A stretch of DNA of 64,000 nucleotides, taken from the IMG/VR virus record IMGVR_UViG_3300027659_000027, positions 1 through 64,000 of that record; one strand, written 5' to 3'. A model generated the notes under the pieces. The model did not search any database, was not told where the DNA came from, and worked only from the letters and a program-made list of their open reading frames with translations. Origin of the DNA: a virus. Numbering within the stretch: the stretch's first letter is position 1; each line of letters begins with the position of its first letter. Position numbers and translations under genes: made by a program. Positions 15,724-24,200 of this stretch are shown in pieces.

Positions 15724-16713
15724 TTACCACTGATAGGCCCACTTCTTGTAGTAGCCCTTATCCTGGAATGAGATCCACTCCTGTTTAAAGCGTATCACTT
15801 TACCGTTAGTGTCCACGGTGAACTCTATTATCCACCCACCAATGTGAGCTGCAAGTCTTTTCTTACGCATGAATGGCGTCTGGTCTTCTGTACACCCGGT
15901 CTGAACTACGTGTACCCCACGGATGAAGTTGTAGCTGGACTTGTGGTAGTGCCCGTTAAACAGGATGTCCGGTACTTCAGCTTCCGTGTAACTCTCCACG
16001 ATCTTCTGCGAAGTGTACGATATAGCGTACGAAGAACCGCCACCCGGATGCAACACCCTGATTGTGGTTTTACCATTGGGTGCCTTAATCTCTACGTCCG
16101 CTTCCATGTGCCCTAAGTACTTAAGGTCATTACGGCCGGCAGCAATTGCCTTGTACTCTGCATACTTCCCGATGTCCACTCCTTCCCTCTGTGTGTACCA
16201 GCCCTCGTGGTCATCACCTGTAATGTAACTGGTGGTGATGCCCTCGCGTTGCGGGTAGTTCTTCACAAAGTAGTCGATCTGGTTATCCATGCCGTGTACA
16301 AGCAGGTCATGCTTATTGAACCTGGCCTCGCCATCAATCCAGTTACCGGTGTTGAACACCTGAGTGATACCCTCTTTCTCAAACACATCGTACAAGGCGT
16401 TAAGTACATCCATGCGCTCGTACCTGCTGCAAAGATGGTTGTCGCCAGTTGCCCCTATCTTGTAGGTACCGGCAGCCATACTATCCAGATTGATCTTGTG
16501 TACCGACTTGGGTATGAGATTGGAGTAGATAACCATAGTGCCTTGTATTGTGTACGTATGCCCAAGAGCTATACGATCCTTAATTAGCTGGCGTGCTTCA
16601 CGTACAGGAAGACCCAGCTCTACAGCCAGGTCTTTAGTGGTGTACACATCTCGCTTTGTGAACAGTTTTTTCAACTGTGTCGTAATCTCCTGTTCTTTGC
16701 TGATGTTAGTCAT
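15724..16713 (-). CDS. Metallophosphoesterase with N-terminal helix-turn-helix
   Basis: A 329-residue calcineurin-type phosphoesterase. Motifs in order: GDNH (residues 90-93), GNWIDGE (123-129), GDDHEGW (166-172), a His in LHPGG (222) and GHYHK (254-258). In the usual family signature (GDxH, GDxxD, GNH[DE], H, GHxH) motif II starts GD and motif III has Asn; here motif II has Asn124 and motif III has Asp168, as if exchanged. Residues 12-60 form a probable winged helix-turn-helix (YTTKDLAVELGLPVREA). It is the last gene of the late arm, next to lysis-type genes. Substrate unknown; possible nucleic acid phosphatase/nuclease, or a cyclic-nucleotide or nucleotide phosphatase. Confidence 0.83.
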   Translation of the reverse strand: MTNISKEQEITTQLKKLFTKRDVYTTKDLAVELGLPVREARQLIKDRIALGHTYTIQGTMVIYSNLIPKSVHKINLDSMAAGTYKIGATGDNHLCSRYERMDVLNALYDVFEKEGITQVFNTGNWIDGEARFNKHDLLVHGMDNQIDYFVKNYPQREGITTSYITGDDHEGWYTQREGVDIGKYAEYKAIAAGRNDLKYLGHMEADVEIKAPNGKTTIRVLHPGGGSSYAISYTSQKIVESYTEAEVPDILFNGHYHKSSYNFIRGVHVVQTGCTEDQTPFMRKKRLAAHIGGWIIEFTVDTNGKVIRFKQEWISFQDKGYYKKWAYQW

Positions 16714-16734
16714 AAGGGATATTGGGGTTAGTGA

Positions 16735-17415
16735 TTATTTCTGTTTGCCTATTCTCAAGCCTATAAGCTTGTACGTTATGCTCACGCCGGGTATCAGCTT
16801 CCACCCGGACATCGTGTACCCGTAGGTTAGTGATGGGCCGATGATTACGTTGGGCTGGTACCTCTTAACCCTAAAGGCTTCGATGTACTTAACCTTTGTG
16901 GCTGTGTCGTAGCTTACTACGTCTATAACCGGAGTTCTTTTTAGCCAACCTGACCTCTTTAAGTACTCGGTTATTGTCAAACTGTCGTACACTGGTATGT
17001 ACACATTCTTTGTTACTACTACAAGAGAGTCCCGGCCAGGTAGCCGAAGTGTGTCAGTCTTTGCGTACAAAGCAATGAGGCTGTCAAGGTTAAGGCTTTT
17101 AGTGGTCTTGAAGGTGGTAACACTCTGTATCTTACTCACCGGTACTCCAAGCTCCTTGACCTTTGTCAGAAGCAGGTTGGTGTACACAGTTTTTATAGTG
17201 TTGAGGTCGGTTTCCATTAACCGCACCTGTGCATGTACGTTATTGTATCTGTCCCGATAGTAGCTTGTACTGTCTTTGTAGGTGGTAACGGTTGTCTGCT
17301 CGCTTGTACTGGTTAGTCTTTTGCAGCTCCTTATTTGTAGGTAAACTAATAAAGCTACAGCGACTACCAGTGGGATTCGTATGTAGCTCCATACTGTGTC
17401 TAACATTTTGGGCAT
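16735..17415 (-). CDS. Membrane-anchored protein, spanin-like
   Basis: A 226-residue protein starting at MPKMLDTVW, five bases past the upstream stop; the open frame reaches back to 17478 but would overlap the DUF5675-like gene. One transmembrane segment lies near the N-terminus (IPLVVAVALLVYLQI, about residues 14-28), followed by a charged helical, coiled-coil-like stretch (about 35-85) and a strand-rich, Thr/Val-rich C-terminal half that could be a small beta barrel. An N-in anchor with a periplasmic coiled coil beside a lysin candidate resembles inner-membrane spanins, although a barrel-like C-terminus is unusual for them. Alternative: a phage-encoded envelope protein of other function. 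Confidence 0.6.
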   Translation of the reverse strand: MPKMLDTVWSYIRIPLVVAVALLVYLQIRSCKRLTSTSEQTTVTTYKDSTSYYRDRYNNVHAQVRLMETDLNTIKTVYTNLLLTKVKELGVPVSKIQSVTTFKTTKSLNLDSLIALYAKTDTLRLPGRDSLVVVTKNVYIPVYDSLTITEYLKRSGWLKRTPVIDVVSYDTATKVKYIEAFRVKRYQPNVIIGPSLTYGYTMSGWKLIPGVSITYKLIGLRIGKQK

Positions 17416-17419
17416 AGTG

Positions 17420-17863
17420 TTATGGTTTAGAGTCAATAATAGTGAGGTACACCTTGCCAGTTTTCTGGAAGGCATCAATCTTAATGCACAGGTCGTTCAT
17501 TGCAGAGGGGTCTCTGGTGAGCCTCTTATTGCCGTCAGTTTGATAGCTGATTATGGGACAGCCAGCGCTTGACCTGGCTGTAGTTCCGTTGTGTATACGT
17601 ATACCCTCAAAGTCAGGTACATTGAACACACCGGTAAGCCTGCGATTGAACCGGTTAGACCAGGTAACCAGCACAGGGTACCTGCCATAAGGTATCGCTG
17701 TTTCAGCGTACACCTTCAACAGTTTGTTCCAGAGTCCTGCTTTAGCTCTGACTTTGTCCTCAATGACGTGACAGAACCAATTTCCTCCTACGTAGAGGTT
17801 ACCTTCTGTACAGTCTTCGTGTTTGAACTTGCGCTCCAGTACGATCTCCAATACGTTGTTCAT
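17420..17863 (-). CDS. DUF5675-like protein, lysin candidate
   Basis: A 147-residue protein of the DUF5675 type, frequent in Bacteroidota phages near holins. It has no signal peptide. Residues 86-102 (EGIRIHNGTTARSSAGC) carry His91 and Cys102 in an HNG...SxGC pattern that recalls the catalytic His and Cys of L,D-transpeptidases (YkuD family, HG...SHGC). If the similarity is functional, it would cleave or remodel peptidoglycan peptides and be the endolysin of this phage; no other lysozyme, amidase or peptidase candidate is visible in the window. It is followed by the spanin-like gene and preceded by a zinc-ribbon gene. Family call moderate, function inferred. Confidence 0.65.
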   Translation of the reverse strand: MNNVLEIVLERKFKHEDCTEGNLYVGGNWFCHVIEDKVRAKAGLWNKLLKVYAETAIPYGRYPVLVTWSNRFNRRLTGVFNVPDFEGIRIHNGTTARSSAGCPIISYQTDGNKRLTRDPSAMNDLCIKIDAFQKTGKVYLTIIDSKP

Positions 17864-17882
17864 AGTAGTAGGGTTGAAACGG

Positions 17883-18137
17883 TTACCACTTCCCTAATGG
17901 GCACCTCTTTGCGGGGCTCGCTGCGGCAGCGGCAAGTGGGCATTGACAGTGTCCACATTTGTATATGGAACCTGCCTTGTTTATGCTGTGGATTATAGCT
18001 ATTCCTGTCGGGGACAACTGCTCTTTGTACTCGCACCCGTCACAGATTTCGAGCCTTTCTTTTATCATAGGCTTGAAACTGTCAGGAGCAGTTACGAACA
18101 AGTACCAGCCAGTAGCTATCTCTGTAAGCTTACTCAT
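17883..18137 (-). CDS. Small zinc-ribbon-like protein
   Basis: An 84-residue protein with two Cys clusters: CDGC (32-35) and CGHCQC (61-66), plus a late Cys at 79. Two CxxC knuckles about 25 residues apart fit a zinc ribbon. There is no membrane segment or signal peptide. Its stop is followed after 19 bases by the DUF5675-like gene, and its start overlaps the stop of the fibre-like gene by one base. Possible nucleic-acid or protein adaptor; function unknown. Confidence 0.65.
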   Translation of the reverse strand: MSKLTEIATGWYLFVTAPDSFKPMIKERLEICDGCEYKEQLSPTGIAIIHSINKAGSIYKCGHCQCPLAAAAASPAKRCPLGKW

Positions 18138-19432
18138 TACAGTGGTGGTGTTTTAGTGAAGAAAGTAGTGGCTACCTCAATTACAAATAAGGCTTCAAAA
18201 TCCAATGTGGATGTCGGGAATACGAAGTCCGCTACGTCTATGAACGCCGTTACGTATATCTTGCCGTCCGGTGCTATCCTCAGGTTACATTTGTCGATCT
18301 TCTGTGTACCTATTATCAGACTTGAGCCGTATGTCTTTAGTGTACCATCAGCGTATGTAGTAGTCAGCGGTATCTGCACTGTAGTGCTCGGGAAGTATCC
18401 AACCGGCATTGTACCTATCTGTTTGTTGACCAGGTACGGTAATGGAACAGTAAGAGAGGTTAACGGGGTCAGGTCATCGAATAGGATGTACGCTGCCAGA
18501 TGCAGGCTGACCATGTTACCACCAAGTGCGTCAGAGATTGCTGCTACCTCGTTTATGGGCTCGTTGTTTACAGCGTCCCTGGCTACGGCAAAGGCTCCTT
18601 CCATTGTTACTGTATCGGTTGGGAATGTGGGAAAAGCTATTGATCCCGGTTCCCATTTAGCTGTACCAGTGTTGTATATTAAGGTTGAGCCATTAGCTGC
18701 AGCGTCCGCTGTTGGGGCTACATTAAGTAGCTCTCCTATTGAAGGCATATCGAATACACCACCAGCGCTTATCGTTTGTAAGGAAACAGAGATCACACGC
18801 CCGTACTTGTCAAGGGTTATCCTTGGTACTTGTGTGCTTGAGCCATAAGTACCAACCAAGGCATCATCAACAGTGGCCAAGTCAAAGGTTGAAGGCCCTG
18901 CTACACCGTCTCCGTTTGTTACTATGATACGACCTGCAGACCCTGCCACAGACTTAAGAGCCCATGTGTTTGTTGCTGTACGTATAAGATAACCTGTACC
19001 TACTAAAGCTTCAATAGCTGTGAGGTCTGGGCCAATACTTCCTGCGTCTGGTAAATCTTCTAAACTTATAGCAGTTACGTGCCCGGTTTCATTTACAGTA
19101 ACAACCATAAACTTCCCTTCAGTACTGTAAGACCCGGCTGCAATTCCACTTACTGCGTGGGATATTGCACCTGTAAGTCCGTTAAAATTTATTGGTGTAG
19201 TTCCACTTAAAGCTGCTCTGACTCTTGCAGGAGTAGAGTATGGGTTTGTTACTGAGTCTGCAACGTCGTCAGTAGTAAGTACTACTACTCCTTTCTTGCC
19301 ATTTACGGACTCAACACAACAACCCCCTGGGTCAATGGGTTCTGCTGACAAAGTAGACGATTGACTAAGTCCTCCAGTGGTACAGTTGTCTGCGTTCTCT
19401 TGTATTCCGAGGGGGTTATTATTGTTGGGCAT
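18137..19432 (-). CDS. Fibre-like virion protein
   Basis: A 431-residue protein with the composition of phage fibres: Gly, Thr, Ser and Val rich, few Lys, no long hydrophobic segment. The N-terminus contains PGGCCVESVNGKKGVVVLTT, a VNGKxGVVxLTxxDV element I recognise from many phage tail fibre and host-specificity proteins, where it is a short trimeric beta segment. Repeats such as VGTYGSSTQVPRITLDKYGR and VTVNETGHVTAISL match the fibre shaft pattern TxxxxGRVTxxS. It probably attaches to the tail or head and contacts the host. Unlike the giant gene at 21224 it has no signal peptide, which suggests it is the ordinary cytoplasmic, virion-assembled fibre. Confidence 0.72.
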   Translation of the reverse strand: MPNNNNPLGIQENADNCTTGGLSQSSTLSAEPIDPGGCCVESVNGKKGVVVLTTDDVADSVTNPYSTPARVRAALSGTTPINFNGLTGAISHAVSGIAAGSYSTEGKFMVVTVNETGHVTAISLEDLPDAGSIGPDLTAIEALVGTGYLIRTATNTWALKSVAGSAGRIIVTNGDGVAGPSTFDLATVDDALVGTYGSSTQVPRITLDKYGRVISVSLQTISAGGVFDMPSIGELLNVAPTADAAANGSTLIYNTGTAKWEPGSIAFPTFPTDTVTMEGAFAVARDAVNNEPINEVAAISDALGGNMVSLHLAAYILFDDLTPLTSLTVPLPYLVNKQIGTMPVGYFPSTTVQIPLTTTYADGTLKTYGSSLIIGTQKIDKCNLRIAPDGKIYVTAFIDVADFVFPTSTLDFEALFVIEVATTFFTKTPPL

Positions 19433-19465
19433 GGTTCATAGGGTTTAAAGGATAAAAGACGGGTG

Positions 19466-19729
19466 TTACTTTGCAGAGCTGATTATAGTCTCTGCTTTAA
19501 TGCGGCCATACAAAGCCCATAAAGAGCCGATGCTGCTTAGTACAATACCAAGGATAGCTGGAAAGCTTCCGTTAGCGGCTTTAATTTGTGCTATTACAGC
19601 CTGTACCTGAGCTACATCTGCGTTAGCGGGAATTTCAACACCCGTGTTAATGCCGAAGTACAGACAAGCTGCTCCGATAACACTGATGAGGATTCCTCCG
19701 ATTGTCTTAGACTGATACCATTTTTTCAT
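19466..19729 (-). CDS. Small two-helix membrane protein, holin candidate
   Basis: An 87-residue protein with two hydrophobic segments, GGILISVIGAACLYFGI (about 11-27) and FPAILGIVLSSIGSLWALYG (about 56-75), separated by a polar linker and with a basic N-terminus (KKWYQSK) and a short charged tail. Size and topology fit class II holins and the holin-like proteins of Gram-negative phages. It neighbours another small membrane protein and lies a few genes from a lysin candidate. The inner membrane would be its location. Holin function is inferred from size, topology and context. Confidence 0.65.
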   Translation of the reverse strand: MKKWYQSKTIGGILISVIGAACLYFGINTGVEIPANADVAQVQAVIAQIKAANGSFPAILGIVLSSIGSLWALYGRIKAETIISSAK

Positions 19730-19743
19730 AGTATATAGGGGTT

Positions 19744-20067
19744 TTAATGACGTTGTTTAACGAGCAGCTCTTTCACCTCCTCGAGTATCTCCAGGCACTT
19801 TACATTTATCTCCATACTACGCCTGTACTCCCCGGTGATGAACTCTACATGCTTTTCTTGTTGCTTCTCTTGCTCTAACTGCTGGGCATCTACTTTTGCG
19901 TTTAGCCCGGATATTAATAGCTTTGTTTCGCTGTTTGACTCAGACCTCTGTTTTTCCATATAATAGATCACGCCAAGTAGTATTACTGCAATTAAGCCCA
20001 ACAAACCGTAGTCTAATAACTTCGTAGTAGCTGTAACTGCAGGGGTTGGCACTTGTAAGTAAATCAT
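19744..20067 (-). CDS. Single-pass membrane protein with coiled coil (holin/spanin-type)
   Basis: A 107-residue protein with one membrane segment (LLDYGLLGLIAVILLGVIYY, about 17-36) followed by a long charged helix, probably coiled coil (residues 38-105), rich in Glu, Gln and Lys. Such N-out/C-in or N-in/C-out single-pass helices are found among BhlA/YhaK-type holin-like proteins and among inner-membrane spanins. It lies 14 bases before the two-helix membrane protein. Together they may form a holin pair or a holin/regulator pair. Function inferred. Confidence 0.6.
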   Translation of the reverse strand: MIYLQVPTPAVTATTKLLDYGLLGLIAVILLGVIYYMEKQRSESNSETKLLISGLNAKVDAQQLEQEKQQEKHVEFITGEYRRSMEINVKCLEILEEVKELLVKQRH

Positions 20068-20093
20068 AGTTGTGTGAGTTTAATGGTTACTAA

Positions 20094-20525
20094 TTAGTTC
20101 GCTGATCTTCTCAACCTTGTCCGGCCAAAAATTCGCATTGATTGAAATGTTGATTGGTCTGCCGTGTCAAAGTCATCAAGTTTTGCAGTTAAATAAGGCT
20201 GATTAACTGCTCGTAATATATCAGCAACCCTTTTATAACATAATGCTTTTAAAGCAGTTGCGTCATTACTCAAACGCATTATAACAGTTACAAAGTCAGA
20301 TGTATAACCAGTAATAGATACAGTAGTAGTACCTGTGGGCGGGTTAGCCACTCTGAATTTAACTTTCAGAGAATCGTACAAATCCTCGGTGCTGTTGTCA
20401 TTAAAGATGAATGAGCCGATGTACTCCAAATCTCTTGCTTGTACATTGACGCTTACTTTAACTGAGTCCTGTGCTGATAGCCCAAGACTTAACATAATCA
20501 ATAGAACTGTGATTGCTTTTTTCAT
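20094..20525 (-). CDS. Exported protein with Sec signal peptide
   Basis: A 143-residue protein opening with a clear signal peptide: Lys-Lys, a hydrophobic core (AITVLLIMLSLGL) and a probable cleavage site SA|QD. Gln at the first mature position is typical of Bacteroidota signal peptidase I substrates. The mature part (about 125 residues) is beta-rich at first (VKVSVNVQARDLEYIG; TTTVSITGYTSDFVTVI) with a basic end (RTRLRRSAN). I do not recognise the family. It follows two other exported proteins in the same transcript, so a shared envelope or surface role is likely. Confidence 0.68.
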   Translation of the reverse strand: MKKAITVLLIMLSLGLSAQDSVKVSVNVQARDLEYIGSFIFNDNSTEDLYDSLKVKFRVANPPTGTTTVSITGYTSDFVTVIMRLSNDATALKALCYKRVADILRAVNQPYLTAKLDDFDTADQSTFQSMRIFGRTRLRRSAN

Positions 20526-20545
20526 CTGTTTGTGTTTTATGGTTA

Positions 20546-21217
20546 TTAAAATGAGACTCCTTTGTAAAATGTCAAGTTCCCCGAGAATGTAATAACCGGG
20601 TTGTTGGCTGTTGTACTTGCTGCTGCCGTTATATCCGTTGCACTGCTTGTGCCAAAAGATATAGTTCCGTTCCTTGCTGTTGTACCTGCTGTTCTTCCTA
20701 TACCTATTTCAATACATAACCTATCACCGTTGGCACAAGTGTAAGATGTAAGTGCTGCTGCGTTTAAAATTTGATAACTTGTAAGCGTGGTAGTTAAGTT
20801 ACTTGCACCTGCTGTTAATGCTCTAAGCGTTGCCACTACCGCACCTGTCCTGCTTATTACTGTTATCTTAACCCTGCTTTGCACTGTTGCGCCTGTTGCG
20901 TTGGCTATACTCATACGGGCATAGCCAGTAACTGTACCCGATATGGTTTGAGCCTCTAATGCAGGCGAAATAAACTGACCAAAACAAGTCGTTGCTGTTG
21001 CACTTGTAGCATCAACAGCAAGCGTTGTACTTCCAACAGTTGTTGATTGCTTAAAACCTGTTGCATAAGTAGGCTCAAATATCGCACTCGCTGTATTAGT
21101 CCATGTACTAAATGTGCCTATCTGACCATACGGTGTACCTGATGATTCAAACCGCATAATAGTTTGAGCCTGTACATAGCAGGGCAGTAATAGTAATATC
21201 GTTATAAGTTTATTCAT
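20546..21217 (-). CDS. Exported beta-rich protein with signal peptide
   Basis: A 223-residue protein with an N-terminal signal peptide (MNKLITILLLLPCYVQA|QT) and a mature part very rich in Thr, Ala, Ser and Gly, with regular strand-like stretches (SRVKITVISRTGAVVATL). Two Cys pairs in the mature chain (near residues 78 and 160-167) could form disulfides outside the cytoplasm. The composition resembles a jelly-roll or carbohydrate-binding module, but no specific motif is seen. It starts six bases after the stop of the giant adhesin-like gene, so the two are almost certainly co-expressed. Confidence 0.68.
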   Translation of the reverse strand: MNKLITILLLLPCYVQAQTIMRFESSGTPYGQIGTFSTWTNTASAIFEPTYATGFKQSTTVGSTTLAVDATSATATTCFGQFISPALEAQTISGTVTGYARMSIANATGATVQSRVKITVISRTGAVVATLRALTAGASNLTTTLTSYQILNAAALTSYTCANGDRLCIEIGIGRTAGTTARNGTISFGTSSATDITAAASTTANNPVITFSGNLTFYKGVSF

Positions 21218-21223
21218 AATTGA

Positions 21224-24200
21224 TTAATAATATCCTGTTATTCTCCATGCTGCACCATCATAGATAAATTGAACACAAAGCATAGCTGTACCACTTGTTG
21301 TAGTTGGCAATGCAATAGAACTCGCGACAAACGAAGCACCCCAAGTAATTGCTCTACTTGCTGTTCCGGTCACACATATCAATAGGCTTTGTCCTTCTGT
21401 TGGTGTACCTGATAAGTTTGTTGTGAACGAAGTAATATCTACCGTTTGTGCGGTAAGCGAATATTTGTTTACATTATCAGTATTGATGGTTGGTGTTGCA
21501 GAACTTGTTGTTGTACCTGTACGCATGGTTATGCGCTTGTTGGTAAAGGTTGTTGTTGATGAAGCTGTTGGTACTGGTACCCCTCCTATTGTAATACTTG
21601 TTGCGAAATCAGGAGAAGTTGCCCCGTCAAATAGTAATACACCAGTTCCATTCTCATCAGTTACCGCTGACCGCAAGTTTGCACTTGATGGAGTGGCTAA
21701 GAATGTACCTACATTTGCTGCCGGAGTAATACCTGCCCATGTTGTAAGGTCTGCATCATAAGCCTGTACGTTAGTTCCAATAACCAATCCTAAATCAGTT
21801 CTAACATTTGCTGGGCTTCTATTAATCCAGTCCGTGCCGTTCCATTTTAGCATATCCTCCGTAGTAATTGATGTCAAGTCAACGTCTGTTAACGCAGCGA
21901 AGGTAGTTGCACCTCCACCTGTTGAGGCAATAGTTACTACTCCATTTGCACCTGTTCCTGTTGTGGTTAATGTAATATTGCTACCTTCCACTAATTGTAC
22001 TGATGTACCTCCGGTTAATGTAACAGTATGGCTTGTTGCATCATTGGTATTCGCTAATGAACCTCCGCCTGATATGTTATCCCTTGCCCACTCCCTTGTG
22101 GCTATTGTGTCCCGATTTGAAGTGGATGAATCCACGAACAATAACCCGTCTTTAAAATTAAGTAACCCAGTTTCTGGGGTAGTTGGTAGAACGCTATTGG
22201 TAAACTTTAGCTGTCCTGTACCTGCTGTCGCTGTCGCTGCCCCTATATGCAATTTTGCTGTGGGTGATAAAGTATTAAAAACCCCAACATTGCCATTTGA
22301 TTGCTTTAGAAATAGGGGAACATTCCCTCCTGATTGTTGTATAGTAAAGTCTCCTGACTCACCATATAATTGAGTTACATACCCAAGAGGGTTTTCTAAA
22401 TATAATGTAGCCCTTGTACTTGATGAAGTAATACTGATTCGTGGGTTAGTACCTGAAACGCTAATACCTGTCCCACTTCCTGCGCTATTAATGGAAAGAG
22501 CGTTATTATTCTTATCCCATGTAAGCCCTGCATCTTCTTCATATACGCCTCCATCATTAAACGGAATTCTTGTACTCGTTCCTGATGTTATTGCCGTAGT
22601 TCCAACAGTTATGCCTGATGAGCCACCACCTACTGAATCCTTAAGTCCATATAACACCCCGCCTTTTCTGTACCAAAAGCTATCAACGCCGGGTGTGCGA
22701 ATAATGTCGGTAACAAACGCACCTGTGGTGTCTGATGTATAGGCAATCGTTCCTGTTGCAGCTTGTAGTGTAGCGGTGTAATTAGATGCACCTGCATTTG
22801 CTGTTGAAATAGTTGTAACCCCTGTTGAAGTTCCTTTCATTGCAAGTTTATCTTTATCAAATGTTTTCAACCCTGTTACAGTTTGAACATTTGCCAATAC
22901 CATGTCACCACTACCGCCACTTTGCTGGTCTAACTGGTATCTTGTACTTCCAATAGTACCATAAAAGTGCGTGCCGTCAAATTCCATTGCCCCCGCTTCG
23001 GGAGTAGTAAGGTTTGTTCCGGCTGTAAATTTCAAAGGTGATGTGTTAGCTGTTGCGGAGCCAGCTGCTATGTGTAAGTTGGCGGTGGCATAAGTAGTAC
23101 CACCTAAGAACATCTTACCCTCTTTGTTAATAGATCCCAAATTACTTCCTGTTCCATTAGTCCAACTTAAAATATTTGATGTTGCACCAGTTAGTGTAGT
23201 GCTGGTTTGGAATTTATGGGCAGTATAATTGTTACCGCCATCAGTACCAAATTGGTAAGTCATTCCTGTGGCTCCGTTCATGTTAATACTATTAGCGGAA
23301 AAAGTGGTACCTGTGATAGTTCCTGTTGTTGTTGCACCAGTAACTCGCAACCCACCAAGTGCTCGAAGCGCTGGGCTTACATCATATACTGAACTATTGA
23401 CATTGTAATTAACAACTGGACTGCCAAATTTATTTAGGTATGTGAAATCCCCAGCTGCTATATGTGTAAACAGATTAAAACTGCCAAAACCAGCATCAGC
23501 CTTAGTCTGAGATACTACTGTTGATCCATCTTGCAAGCCAGCATTAATAATTACTTGCTTACCTAAAGTAAGTATTTTCGTAGCCGAATCAAATCTCAGG
23601 CTTGAATCTTGCTGTAAACTATTACTTGCATTTTTAAACAATAGTCCATTTGTTATACCCTGATTTATTGTAGTAGTGCCTACGGTTATGCCGTCAGTTG
23701 TGTACGCTAATGTCTTTCTTGTTCCTCCGCTACCTGTATAGTATAAAGTATCTGCAAGTACTTCTATTGCTCCTGCTTCGGGTGTAGTTAGCAACGCTGC
23801 ACCAGATGTTGTGAACTTCAAAGGTGCTGTACCGGCTGCGGCTGTGCCAGCTTTTAAATGTAGTACTGCTGTTGGCGATGTAGTACCTATTCCCATACCC
23901 GTAGATTTTATATTCACTATGGTTGATGTACCGGTAACTCCTAATTGAAGAGTATTACTTGCTTCAATGCTACCGGTATTGGAACTTGTTGTTCTTGCGG
24001 ATAAGTAAGCACCTGAAATATTGTTATGAATATATAATTGCCCAAAATTATTGCCTGATGTGTTTTCTTGAATAGTCAATCTTGGATAAGTGCCGTCTAA
24101 AAAAATACCATCGCTTGTGGTTGAGTTACGAATCGATAAAGGGTTAGACGGCGTTGCCGTTCCAATCCCCAACCTCTTATTCGTACTGTCATAAAAGAAA

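Noticed and set aside
17416-17478. N-terminal extension of the spanin-like protein
   Set aside because: It would overlap the DUF5675-like gene by about 60 bases; the ATG at 17415 sits five bases after that gene's stop and leads straight to the membrane anchor.
17943-18848. 301-codon open frame on the plus strand
   Set aside because: It lies antisense to the fibre-like gene and the zinc-ribbon gene, has no recognisable protein pattern, and runs against the direction of all genes in this arm.
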